Shown here piece after piece: positions 41,379 through 49,091 of a DNA stretch of 64,000 nucleotides. The stretch covers positions 37,038 to 101,037 of the forward strand of contig NZ_MRBY01000011.1 in NCBI RefSeq assembly GCF_001904615.1, read 5' to 3'. Position 1 is the first letter of the stretch, and every line of letters begins with the position of its first letter. The notes below the pieces were generated by a model. It had not been told where the DNA came from. It searched no databases and saw nothing but the letters and a program-made list of their open reading frames with translations. The position numbers and the translations under genes are program-made. The DNA comes from [Limnothrix rosea] IAM M-220. Its GTDB lineage: Bacteria; Cyanobacteriota; Cyanobacteriia; Cyanobacteriales; MRBY01.

Positions 41379-42131
41379 ATGATGGATTTGGAAATACGTG
41401 GAGTAATTGATGGCGATTTGCCGCAAATTTTAGAGTTGGCGATCGCCGCCTTTGGCGAAGAAGGCTCAGAAATTACTGCATTAATTAACCTGAGTTTTGC
41501 TTAAGGGTACTCGGCAATACGACGCGGCGAATAAGAGAGCGAGAGATAGGGAGATGTTTTATCTAAACAATCCTAGGGGTCAAAAAACGCAAATTTTCGT
41601 TGGTTCTCCGTGTCTCTACCTCTCCTTGTCTTCCTTTCTTTAAAGAGATATCAGCTAAATTCTTATCCATAACTGACGTTAATTACTGCATTATTAGAGG
41701 ATCCCACAGCTCAACCGTCGTTGTCTTTTGTCGCGGTAAAAAACGAAATTATTGTCGGACACATTTTGTTTACGAGCGTGCGTCTAGAACCGGAACCAAG
41801 TCACGCTGTTTCAGCCTCGATTCTTGCGCCTTTGGCAGTATTACCAGAGCACCAAAAACACGGTATTGGCAGTCAACTTATTCAAATAGGGTTGGAAAAA
41901 TTACAGGGGGCAGGGACTCAACTGGCTTTTGTACTGGGTTATCCCAGCTACTACTCACGCCATGGCTTTACAACCGCTGGCATTCAGGGATTTGAAGCAA
42001 CTTATCCCATTGCTCCTGAAAATTCCGCCGCTTGGATAGTACAAGAATTGCAGCCTAATGTGCTTGGATCAGTTAAAGGAAAAGTCATTTGTGCCGACAC
42101 GCTCAATAACCCTAAATATTGGATTGAGTAG
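41379..42131 (+). pseudogene. GNAT acetyltransferase gene disrupted by a MITE-like element
   Basis: The 5' part (41379-41483) encodes MMDLEIRGVIDGDLPQILEL and onward to EITAL. The 3' part from 41694 encodes LEDPTAQPSLSFVAVKNEII, the acetyl-CoA loop VLPEHQKHGIGSQL and the rest of a YhbS-like N-acetyltransferase to 42131. Removing 41484-41693 joins them in frame into a 180-residue protein. As the sequence stands, translation from the start runs into a TAA inside the insert after about 41 codons. A product from an internal start would lack the N-terminal strand and helix. The ancestral substrate is unknown. Confidence 0.88.
41484..41681 (-). mobile_element. MITE-like element, copy B (198 bp), with 12-bp target duplication
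   Basis: The ends are TTAACCTGAGTTTTGCTTAA on the left and, reverse-complemented on the right, TTAACGTCAGTTATGGATAA. The 12-mer ATTACTGCATTA flanks it on both sides (41472-41483 and 41682-41693) and occurs once in the reconstructed empty site, so it is a target duplication; boundaries are ambiguous by a base or two. Internally it matches the outer element at 46 kb closely, in opposite orientation. It has no coding capacity. Confidence 0.9.
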
Positions 42132-42149
42132 TCACTGAAAAATATGGTT

Positions 42150-43361
42150 CTAGAGCTGTTTAATGAAGTCGAGCAGGTGATGGGCGATCGCCAACTTTGG
42201 AGCCATGGGAATCGTTGCTTGTCGTCCTTCTTTATCGATAAATACCAGTTGATTATTGTTGCTCCCAAATCCTGAATCTGGTAAATCAATGGCATTGGCG
42301 GCGATCGCATCCAGATTTTTTCGCCGTAATTTTTCTAGAGCTGGCGCGGTAATATCCCCCGTTTGGGCAGCAAAACCAATGAGTTTTTGATCCGCTCGTT
42401 TTTGTTGACCGAGCTGCGCAGCAATATCTGGAATAGTTTCGAGCTCTAAGCTTTCAGGTAAATCTGCCTTTGCCAATTTAGCGTCATGGCGAATCCTAGA
42501 CCGCACATCCCCCACTGCCGCGCACATAATAATCCAATCAAATTTTGCGGCCTGCTTTAGAAGTGATTGCTCCATTTCGGCCGAGCTAGTCACGGAAAAT
42601 CGTTCTACCGCTGGTAAATTTTCGAGTAACTTAACCTCGATGGGAGCATGCACTAATGTGACGGTTGCACCGCGATAGACCGCTGCTTTGGCGATCGCCA
42701 GACCCATTTTTCCCGAAGATGGATTCCCGATAAACCGCACCGCATCAATATGTTCGCGAGTGCCGCCAGCACTAATTAATATTTTCCGTTCACTCAGATC
42801 CCGTCGGCCACGACTGTGGATCAAAGATTCCACCGCTTCAACAATTTCAATCGGCTCCGACATCCGGCCTTTGCCCCGGCGATCGCAGGCGAGAAGACCA
42901 CTATTAGGCGAGAGGATATGATAACGTTCGTCCCGTTGCAACTTACGCCAATTTGACTGTACCGAAAGCTGTTGCCACATATCCGTATTCATGGCCGGAG
43001 CCCCCAACACAGGGCAAGTTGAGGCCAAAATAATATTAGCGAGGAGGGTATCCGCTAAACCCAAACTCACCTTCGCTAAAGTATTCGCCGTCAGAGGTGC
43101 CAATAAAATTAAATCAGCCCATTCTCCCAACTCAATATGAACCGGGCGGGGCTGATGACTATCCCAAAAATCTTCGTCGGTATAGGCTGCATGGCGACTG
43201 AGGGTCGCCACCGTTAGCGGCGTGATAAACCGCTGCGCCGAATCTGTCAGCACCACACGCACTTCCGCCCCCGCTTGAAATAAACGGGAGATCACTTCAC
43301 ATACTTTGTAGGCCGCAATGCCACCACTAATGCCGACGACGACTTTCTTGTCCCTGAGCAT
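42150..43361 (-). CDS. coaBC: Bifunctional phosphopantothenoylcysteine decarboxylase / phosphopantothenate-cysteine ligase
   Basis: A 403-residue coenzyme A biosynthesis enzyme. The FMN-dependent decarboxylase half starts VVVGISGGIAAYK, with the catalytic His in VHIELGEWADL, the APAMNTDMW motif and the Cys flap LACDRRGKGRM. The CTP-dependent ligase half has ISAGGTREHIDAVRFIGNPS. The start at 43361 directly follows the stop of the DUF2555 gene (stop ends at 43362), so translation is probably coupled. Confidence 0.95.
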   Translation of the reverse strand: MLRDKKVVVGISGGIAAYKVCEVISRLFQAGAEVRVVLTDSAQRFITPLTVATLSRHAAYTDEDFWDSHQPRPVHIELGEWADLILLAPLTANTLAKVSLGLADTLLANIILASTCPVLGAPAMNTDMWQQLSVQSNWRKLQRDERYHILSPNSGLLACDRRGKGRMSEPIEIVEAVESLIHSRGRRDLSERKILISAGGTREHIDAVRFIGNPSSGKMGLAIAKAAVYRGATVTLVHAPIEVKLLENLPAVERFSVTSSAEMEQSLLKQAAKFDWIIMCAAVGDVRSRIRHDAKLAKADLPESLELETIPDIAAQLGQQKRADQKLIGFAAQTGDITAPALEKLRRKNLDAIAANAIDLPDSGFGSNNNQLVFIDKEGRQATIPMAPKLAIAHHLLDFIKQL

Positions 43362-43574
43362 TTACGATTCGTCGTAAGCTTCAAAATCAAGTAGGTGAAG
43401 ATAAGGCTCTACCAATTCTTGACGCTGAAAGGCGATCGCCCGTAGCAAATGCCAATCCTGTAGCGCTTCGAAAGGACTCGCATAATCATCGAGTTCTAGG
43501 CGAGTTGCCAAACTTGCGACATCAGCTTCACTCATGTGAGAAATTTCCTGAGGCGTTTTTGTTAAAACAGCCAT
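43362..43574 (-). CDS. DUF2555 family small cyanobacterial protein
   Basis: A 70-residue acidic protein, MAVLTKTPQEISHMSEADVA onward, ending FEAYDES. I recognise the type as DUF2555, a cyanobacteria-specific family without known function. Its stop abuts the coaBC start, so the two form an operon. A GGAGGTCTGAA-like purine stretch precedes its ATG on the minus strand. Confidence 0.82.
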   Translation of the reverse strand: MAVLTKTPQEISHMSEADVASLATRLELDDYASPFEALQDWHLLRAIAFQRQELVEPYLHLLDFEAYDES

Positions 43575-43738
43575 AATTCAGACCTCCCCGATACTGCACG
43601 CTACTGAGTTGTACAATCCTATATTACCCTGTTCATTCCCAAAGAAAATCAGCCGTCATCGATCTTATTGTGTTCTTGATTTCGCCAAAATCTAAGCGTA
43701 TCCTGATGGAGGAAATGTCGTAGCAGAGACTGCCCCTC

Positions 43739-43957
43739 GTGTTGATCGAACCAAGATTGTTACGGGCTGCCCAGCACATCTACTATAACTACGCAAATGT
43801 TCATCCCGTACGTGCTCAATATGTGACAGGTGTGGCGATCGACCGTGAAACGTACTCTGGATTTGTGAGTTTTCGACAGCAAGCCATTATTTTGCCCCGA
43901 GAGGTTTTTATTCGAACAGAAGATCTGATGTCCTATCAGTATCAGCAATTAACCTGA
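43739..43957 (+). CDS. Small conserved cyanobacterial hypothetical protein
   Basis: A 72-residue protein beginning (M)LIEPRLLRAAQHIYYNYANV and ending SYQYQQLT, with coding-like composition. The start is GTG 43739 (TTG 43742 also possible), because stop codons close every upstream frame with an ATG. No known function. It is divergent from the DUF2555-coaBC operon. Confidence 0.65.
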   Translation: MLIEPRLLRAAQHIYYNYANVHPVRAQYVTGVAIDRETYSGFVSFRQQAIILPREVFIRTEDLMSYQYQQLT

Positions 43958-44130
43958 CCTGAGATTCGCCTGAGCCGCGACGGTAATATGGCGAAGGGGA
44001 GGGGGGGCGACTGGGGAAATTTCGTCAGCTCATAGATTTTGGTGAGAAAAATGTCCCTGTGATTGTATTTTATTGTTTTTGGGAAGCTGCTTTGCTTGGG
44101 GGATTTGAGGTTTAATCTCTAACTAAAGTT
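43950..44130 (+). mobile_element. Possible decayed MITE-like element, copy E
   Basis: Starting at the stop codon of the preceding gene, TAACCTGA-like sequence is followed by CGACGGTAATATGGCGAAGG and GAAATTTCGTCAGCTC, which parallel blocks in copy D (ACGATGTGGCAACGG, GAAATTTCTTCAGCTC). The right terminus is not clear. It is probably an old, partly deleted family member. Confidence 0.4.
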
Positions 44131-44153
44131 GACATCAATCTAGAAAGAAATGG

Positions 44154-45125
44154 TTATTTGCCAAACATCACGAGACGGGGGGCTAGTACAAGTTGGTCAG
44201 CTTCTGTTTTACTGGGTTTAAACTCTCCAATACCCAGAAATTGCTCCGCTGTATCGTAAACGCCCAAGGCTTTACCGACGGCAACGGGGGGAGCGACCCA
44301 AGGAATCTTTTGTCCAAAACTCCAGGCGATCGCCTGATTTTCTTGTAAGACAAGATGATGTAGATGTTGCAAAAGCTGATTTGGTCTTTGGCAAATGAAG
44401 GTTTGCTTTTCTAATTGCGTTTCAATAGCTTCGATAGTGAGGCTGTGTTCTAGGCTAAATCCACCACTCGCTGTACGCACTAAACCAGCTAGGGTCGCCC
44501 CAGTACCTAGGGTTACACCGAGGTCGCGGGCGATCGCCCGGATGTAAGTCCCCTCACCGCAATGCACCTCTAGATCTAGCTCTGGAAAATCCCCCGATCG
44601 CCAACCTAAGATATTCAGCGCCAAGATTTCCACTTCTCGACTTGGTACTTCTACCTCAATGCCCTGCCTTGCCAACTCATAAAGGGGCTTGCCATCTTTT
44701 TTAATGGCACTAAAGGCCGGGGGAATCTGCGTGATTTTTCCCCTAAATTTAGGAAGTTGTGCCGTGACTTCCGCCAAAGTTAGATTTGGACAAGGTATTT
44801 CGGCGATCGCCGCCCCTTCTAGATCATCCGTTGCAGTTCTCACCCCAAATCGAATAACCGCTTTGTAAACCTTCGCCTTGGGTAAATATGGCAACAGCCT
44901 AGTGGCCTTGCCCACCGCTACAGGTAAAACCCCGGTCGCCATGGGATCCAAGGTGCCACCATGGCCAATTTTTTTGAGTCCGAGTAAGCGGCGTAGCTTA
45001 GCAATACAGTCGTGGGAGGTCCAACCCGCAGGCTTATTTAAATTAATAAAACCCCATCCCGCAAATTTCTGGCGATCGCCAACCATAAAATCAATATTCC
45101 TGACAAACAACGTCCGACAAGTCAT
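44154..45125 (-). CDS. truB: tRNA pseudouridine-55 synthase
   Basis: A 323-residue enzyme that makes pseudouridine 55 in the T-loop of tRNAs. The motif GHGGTLDPMATGVLPV holds the catalytic Asp (D60 in this numbering), and the N-terminal NLNKPAGWTSHD and YKAVIRFG motifs are present. Starting at the internal ATG 45086 (MVGDRQKF) would place the Asp at 47, near the E. coli position 48, so that start is attractive. The gene is divergent from the RpaB-like regulator. Confidence 0.94.
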   Translation of the reverse strand: MTCRTLFVRNIDFMVGDRQKFAGWGFINLNKPAGWTSHDCIAKLRRLLGLKKIGHGGTLDPMATGVLPVAVGKATRLLPYLPKAKVYKAVIRFGVRTATDDLEGAAIAEIPCPNLTLAEVTAQLPKFRGKITQIPPAFSAIKKDGKPLYELARQGIEVEVPSREVEILALNILGWRSGDFPELDLEVHCGEGTYIRAIARDLGVTLGTGATLAGLVRTASGGFSLEHSLTIEAIETQLEKQTFICQRPNQLLQHLHHLVLQENQAIAWSFGQKIPWVAPPVAVGKALGVYDTAEQFLGIGEFKPSKTEADQLVLAPRLVMFGK

Positions 45126-45190
45126 CCCAGTCTAACTTGCCCGATTTATCCTACCGTCCAGACTCAAAATTGCCAAAGAACTTGACCGCT

Positions 45191-45219
45191 TTGCATGAGC
45201 CAAAAGTTCTTGGTATACT
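45191..45219 (+). promoter_or_regulatory. Promoter of the RpaB-like response regulator gene
   Basis: TTGCAT (45191-45196) and TATACT (45214-45219) are separated by 17 bases, a good sigma-70-type pair. The transcription start would fall near 45226, giving a leader of about 70 bases before the GTG at 45295. Confidence 0.6.
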
Positions 45220-45221
45220 GA

Positions 45222-45239
45222 AATGTAACAAAATGTAAA
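45222..45239 (-). promoter_or_regulatory. HLR1 element (RpaB binding site) over the start of transcription
   Basis: On the minus strand TTTACATT-TT-GTTACATT fits exactly the HLR1 consensus (G/T)TTACA(A/T)(A/T)NN(G/T)TTACA(A/T)(A/T). It begins three bases after the -10 box, a position where RpaB binding usually represses. It suggests light/redox-dependent or autoregulatory control of the downstream regulator. Confidence 0.7.
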
Positions 45240-45294
45240 TAGTCATTTTCACAAATCACCGTTAGTTCCAATGTGAGAGGGAGCAATATCCATC

Positions 45295-46035
45295 GTGGTA
45301 GAGAGTAAGGCAAGAATCCTCGTAGTCGATGACGAAATCGCCGTACGTCGCATTTTAAATACCCGACTCTCCATGATCGGCTACGACATTATCACCGCCG
45401 CCGATGGCGACGAAGCCCTCGAAATTTTTTGGCGTGAGCGCCCCGATCTTGTCATCCTCGACGTAATGATGCCAAAGCGCGATGGCTATTATGTTTGCCA
45501 AGAAATACGCCGCGAATCCGACACACCGATTATCATGCTGACCGCCCTTGGGGATGTCGCAGATCGCATCACTGGGTTACGTTTTGGGGCCGATGACTAT
45601 CTCGTGAAACCCTTTTCTCCCAAAGAACTTGAAGCAAGAATTCACTGTATTCTGCGTCGCACCAAGAAACAACAAGATGAAGTTGAAGAAGCTGGCGTTC
45701 TGCGCATCGCCAACCTTGTTATTGATACAAATCGCCGCAAAGTCCTACAAAATGGCAATGTATTGCGTCTAACTCACATCGAATTTGACCTCTTACATTT
45801 ATTGGTGAATCAAGCCGGAAATCCCCTAAGTCGCACAGACATCTTGACTGCAATTTGGGGCTATGTGCCCCGTCGCCACAGTGACCTACGGGTAGTCGAT
45901 GTCCATGTTTCTCGTCTGCGCTCAAAAATCGAAGAAGATCCCCGCCAGCCCGAATTTATTATTACTGAAAGAGGGACTGGTTATCTTTTCCGGAAGACAA
46001 CAACTGCCACATCGCCTTCTTCTATTGCTGTATGA
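45295..46035 (+). CDS. OmpR/PhoB-family response regulator, Ycf27/RpaB-like
   Basis: A 246-residue transcription regulator. The receiver (about 8-120) has the acidic pair DDE, phosphoacceptor Asp in VILDVMMPKRDGY, and a stretch TALGDVADRITGL characteristic of the Ycf27/RpaB group, then KPFSPKELEAR. The winged-helix domain (about 145-236) has VVDVHVSRLRSKIEEDP and ends RGTGYLF. Compared with the RpaB I remember, the DNA-binding half is divergent (LTHIEFDLLHLLVNQAG), so it may be a paralogue of RpaB; for that reason I give no symbol. GTG start. A perfect HLR1 site covers its promoter. Confidence 0.88.
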   Translation: MVESKARILVVDDEIAVRRILNTRLSMIGYDIITAADGDEALEIFWRERPDLVILDVMMPKRDGYYVCQEIRRESDTPIIMLTALGDVADRITGLRFGADDYLVKPFSPKELEARIHCILRRTKKQQDEVEEAGVLRIANLVIDTNRRKVLQNGNVLRLTHIEFDLLHLLVNQAGNPLSRTDILTAIWGYVPRRHSDLRVVDVHVSRLRSKIEEDPRQPEFIITERGTGYLFRKTTTATSPSSIAV

Positions 46036-46071
46036 AAATAAAAGCTAAGGGCTTAAGTTTGGTCTTTTAAA

Positions 46072-46457
46072 TAACGTCAGTTATGGATCAGAATGTAGCC
46101 AAAATTCTTTAGAGAAAAGGAGACACACGGGGAAGCCACGAAAATTTGCATTTTTTGAAAGCTAGTAACCTGAGTTCGGTTTAAGCATGGTCTGGAATGA
46201 TGACGCGGCGAAAGGGAGAGCGAGGGATGGGGCGATTTTTCATTCAAACAATTCTAATGCGGGTGTCCGTTGATGTCCCGTGTCTCCCCCTCTCCGTGTC
46301 TCCCTATCCCAATGTCCCCATGTCTTCAAGGTATTCAGATAACTCCTTAACCCGAACTGACGTTAGTAGGATTGTTGGCATAGAAACATCTCCCGATCTC
46401 TCGCTCTCCCATTCACCGCGTCGTACTTCCGAGCATGCTTAAGCAAAACTCACGTTA
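46072..46457 (+). mobile_element. MITE-like element, copy C-outer, split by a second copy
   Basis: The left end TAACGTCAGTTATGGATCAG and right end (reverse complement) TAACGTGAGTTTTGCTTAAG bound an element whose own sequence, minus the insert, is about 186 bp. It aligns with the reverse complement of copy B nearly end to end. It is interrupted after GCATTTTTTGAAAGCTAG by copy C-inner and resumes at TAGGATTGTTGG; copy B has CCTAGGATTGTT at this point. Confidence 0.85.
46166..46365 (-). mobile_element. MITE-like element, copy C-inner (200 bp), nested in the outer copy
   Basis: Its ends are TAACCTGAGTTCGGTTTAAG and, reverse-complemented, TAACGTCAGTTCGGGTTAAG, the best-matched inverted pair of the family. 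The interior has GACGCGGCGAAAGGGAGAGC and several CCGTGTCTCCC-like units. Flanks share only TAG, so any target duplication here is short or eroded. The nesting shows at least two rounds of transposition. Confidence 0.85.
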
Positions 46458-46782
46458 AATAGCGTTTTTGGTGAGGCTATGCGGTGGGGCGGTCGCCGCC
46501 GTAAAAAAAGTGAGCTTGGAGCGATGTCTGTAAAATCTTAATGGTTTTGCCTATTGCCAAGCTGGCTCCGATCTCCACCCTTACCCCTTAGTATTTTGGG
46601 ATGAACTTGTCGTACCCATTTTTCTCTACAGATTGAAACAGCTAGGGAAAATTCATCCCCTAGTTGTCTTAAGCAAATATTGAGATAACGGTACAATGAC
46701 GACAAATATTCATCGCAAAAACCCTTAAGCCCATTTGTGGGCACTCTACTGTAATAACCCTATTTATCCGTATAAAGCGTCT
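46458..46782. other. Spacer upstream of the ParA-type gene
   Basis: This stretch runs from the mobile element to the ParA start and shows no credible gene. A leftward 68-codon ORF (46538-46744) has no coding character. It should contain the ParA promoter; none could be fixed by eye. Confidence 0.4.
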
Positions 46783-47739
46783 ATGGCACTCATTATCAGT
46801 ACCGTCAACATGAAAGGAGGCGTTGGTAAAACAACTCTGACCGTTAATCTTGCCGCTTGTTTAGCTCGCCACCATAAAAAACGTGTACTCGTCGTTGACT
46901 TAGATTCTCAGATCAGTGCCACTTTGAGTTTAATGCCACCCCAAGATTTTGCCCGTATCCGTAAAGCAAGGCGCACGATTAGTTATCTCATCGAAACAAC
47001 AATCAAACCAACCCTGAAGCAATCCCTCGATATTAACGACATCATTTGTCCCTTCATTGCCAATGTGCAAGGCCTAGATCTTTTGCCCGGTGATATTGAG
47101 CTATATGACGAATACCTTGTTTCAGAAATGCTCCATAAACGGGCAGTGAAAGACGAAGATACGAATTTTCAAGAAATTTGGAATAACTTCGAGCTCGTTC
47201 TCATCAAAAAAATCCTTGAACCTGTGATGGATAAATACGATTTCATCATTATGGACTGTGCGCCCGGCTATAACTTGGTAACCCGTAGTGGGTTGGCGGC
47301 TAGTGACTTCTATATCCTGCCAGCCCGTCCAGAACCCCTATCTGTTGTCGGTATTCAGCTACTGCAACGTCGGATTCGAGCCTTACGAGAAAGTCATCAG
47401 GACACAGACCCGAATAATGTTGATCCGATCAAATTGCACCTGTTAGGTATTGTATTTATTCTTTCTGGGGGAACGTTACTTAACCGTTACTACAACCAGG
47501 TCATGAAACGTGTGAGTGACGACTTTACTGCATCCCAAATCTTTAAAAACAAGATTCCCATGGATGTCAATGTCGCCAAAGCCCTTGATACCTTCCAGCC
47601 TGCCGTTATCTCTATGCCCAATACATCTGGTTCGAAGGCCTTTATGAAATTGGCGAGTGAATTTATTAACAAAATGAAGGAAGTGGGTGCAATCTCGGAT
47701 AGAACTGCTGGCAGGGTAAATTTGGCTGATATTGAATAG
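46783..47739 (+). CDS. ParA/MinD-type partition ATPase
   Basis: A 318-residue deviant Walker ATPase. The P-loop NMKGGVGKTT has the signature lysine, the A' motif is VVDLDSQ, and Walker B is FIIMDCAPG. Such proteins position plasmids, chromosomes, carboxysomes or other cargo on the nucleoid. No ParB or parS-like repeats are adjacent, so the cargo is unknown. ATG 46783 directly precedes the conserved N-terminus and is preferred to the upstream in-frame start at 46735. A 54-residue protein follows 74 bases downstream on the same strand and may be a partner. Confidence 0.88.
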   Translation: MALIISTVNMKGGVGKTTLTVNLAACLARHHKKRVLVVDLDSQISATLSLMPPQDFARIRKARRTISYLIETTIKPTLKQSLDINDIICPFIANVQGLDLLPGDIELYDEYLVSEMLHKRAVKDEDTNFQEIWNNFELVLIKKILEPVMDKYDFIIMDCAPGYNLVTRSGLAASDFYILPARPEPLSVVGIQLLQRRIRALRESHQDTDPNNVDPIKLHLLGIVFILSGGTLLNRYYNQVMKRVSDDFTASQIFKNKIPMDVNVAKALDTFQPAVISMPNTSGSKAFMKLASEFINKMKEVGAISDRTAGRVNLADIE

Positions 47740-47813
47740 TGTTGTTTTGCTATTTCTTGTTTTTCATTGGGCACAAATATCAATAATCTTTCTGAATTTA
47801 AGAAGAGGTAAAA

Positions 47814-47978
47814 ATGACTGAAGCAACTTTACAGGCTAAGGTTGAAGTGATTAAGGGTAAGCGTGAGGCGCTAGTGAGGCTACTAGGTGATCCTAAGCTG
47901 GGTTCTTTACGTCTTGATGTCAATCAGGCGCTAGAGGAACTAGATGAGCTGATTGCGGAACTTGACAAGACTTTCTAG
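47814..47978 (+). CDS. Small protein (54 residues) downstream of the ParA-type ATPase
   Basis: Translation begins MTEATLQAKVEVIKGKREAL, contains RLLGDPKLGSLRLDVNQALE and ends LIAELDKTF. It looks like two helices with a short GDPKLG turn, probably a coiled coil or adaptor. AGAGG lies a few bases before ATG 47814, and a terminator follows 36 bases after the stop. It is a plausible binding partner or activator of the ParA-type ATPase; this rests only on position. Confidence 0.72.
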   Translation: MTEATLQAKVEVIKGKREALVRLLGDPKLGSLRLDVNQALEELDELIAELDKTF

Positions 47979-48013
47979 TTGTTCCTCGTTAGTTGTTAGT
48001 AAATATACTCTTA

Positions 48014-48050
48014 AGGGCGATGTCAACTGTTTGGCGATCGCCCTATTTTA
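48014..48050 (+). terminator. Terminator of the ParA/small-protein unit, built on HIP1
   Basis: AGGGCGAT pairs with ATCGCCCT (eight pairs, 15-base loop) and is followed by ATTTTATT. The right arm lies inside a HIP1 copy. It ends the rightward unit before the convergent trxA. Confidence 0.65.
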
Positions 48051-48127
48051 TTGAGTTAAATTATCTATTTTGACAAGTAAAATCAGCAAGACCTATGGTG
48101 TGATGTCATACCCATTATTGTGAAGCG

Positions 48128-48158
48128 TAAAAATACCCTGCTTATAAAAAACAGGGTA
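48128..48158 (-). terminator. Terminator of trxA
   Basis: Read leftward, TACCCTG and CAGGGTA form a seven-pair stem with a T-rich loop, followed by five T. It is about 110 bases after the trxA stop. Confidence 0.7.
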
Positions 48159-48266
48159 AAAAGGGTGAATTACATCTTATTTAAATTAAACTTTTGTAAG
48201 TCGAGTAACTAAAGTAGTGTAAGGTTTCTAGTTTTGAAAAAATAATTGCCTAGATTATTAGTATTT

Positions 48267-48590
48267 CTAGAGATGTTTATCAATCGCCGTTGCCAGTGTT
48301 GTTTTGGGGACAGCACCAACGACCATATCCATTTTCTTGCCGTCTTTGAAGATCATGAGAGTGGGAATACTGCGAATACCATACTCACTAGCAACGCTAG
48401 GATTCTCATCAGTATTGAGTTTGAACACTTTAATTTGCTCTTGGTACTGGTCAGCAATCTCCTCTACAACAGGAGCGACCATACGACAGGGACCACACCA
48501 AGGAGCCCAAAAATCGACTAGAACGGGGACTTCGCTTTCGAGAACTTCTTCTTGAAAGGTTGCGTCTGTGACTGGGGCAGTTTTTGACAT
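48267..48590 (-). CDS. trxA: Thioredoxin
   Basis: A 107-residue m-type thioredoxin. The redox site is W31-C32-G33-P34-C35 in [11 protein letters not shown], and the cis-proline loop is [10 protein letters not shown]. It is an abundant general disulfide reductase in the cytosol, fed by ferredoxin- or NADPH-thioredoxin reductase. The Yfr1 RNA gene lies about 290 bases upstream on the same strand. Confidence 0.97.
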   Translation of the reverse strand: MSKTAPVTDATFQEEVLESEVPVLVDFWAPWCGPCRMVAPVVEEIADQYQEQIKVFKLNTDENPSVASEYGIRSIPTLMIFKDGKKMDMVVGAVPKTTLATAIDKHL

Positions 48591-48875
48591 GCCTCTAAAT
48601 TCCTACCTAATACAAAATGTTGCTGAGAATACTAGTGGATTTTAGCATATGAGTTATCTCGGTTTACGGCTTCGACAAAAACGATAATAAACAATGATAA
48701 CTTTTGTAATTGAAAGGCTTGATTCGAATAATTGAAATAGTGATGTTACGATACCCTTAAACGTTGCGGAATAAATCTATTTGATCATTCTATTTTCTTT
48801 TCAAAGTTAGCCGGATGTCGCAATTTATATCTTTTTTTGCCGCACAATGCTTTCGTTCGGTGTTCTCGCCCTAAG

Positions 48876-48943
48876 AAAAACGCCCGAATACTATGGCGAT
48901 CCGGGCGAGATATGGTGTGAGGAGTGAACAAAAACTTTTGTTC
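48876..48943 (-). ncRNA. yfr1: Yfr1 small regulatory RNA
   Basis: Read leftward: a 5' hairpin GAACAAAAGTTTTTGTTC (48943-48926), then the single-stranded core ACTCCTCACACC (48925-48914), containing the conserved Yfr1 motif ACTCCTCACAC. A GC hairpin CGCCCG/CGGGCG (48907-48881) and five T (48880-48876) follow. The three-part layout, length of about 68 nt and neighbourhood of trxA agree with Yfr1 of other cyanobacteria. Yfr1 base-pairs with mRNAs such as those for outer-membrane porins in Prochlorococcus. A TTACAA/TATTCG pair 18 bases apart just upstream is a possible promoter. Confidence 0.9.
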
Positions 48944-49091
48944 TTTATCGAATAAGTTTTTGCCCACTCTCATTGTAAGGGAAAAAAAGAATCTTTGTTC
49001 AGGCGGTACAGCAGATCTGTGAGATTTCTTTAAGGGTTTGCATTCTTGAAGTGAGGTAAGTTTCTGCAATTTATTTTGTGGAGTGATATTG

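Noticed and set aside
41484..41681. Interpreting the insert in the GNAT gene as an intron or intein
   Set aside because: It has family copies elsewhere between genes, a 12-bp direct repeat at its borders, inverted termini, and stop codons in the gene's frame; no group I/II or intein motifs are visible.
45295..46035. Calling this gene rpaB outright
   Set aside because: The receiver fits the Ycf27/RpaB group, but the DNA-binding domain is divergent from the RpaB I remember; a paralogue is as likely.
46197..46442. 81-codon ORF in the mobile-element region
   Set aside because: It lies across the nested MITE-like copies, which do not carry coding sequence.
48785..49069. 94-codon leftward ORF upstream of the GT4 gene
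   Set aside because: It overlaps the Yfr1 RNA completely and its translation lacks protein-like character.
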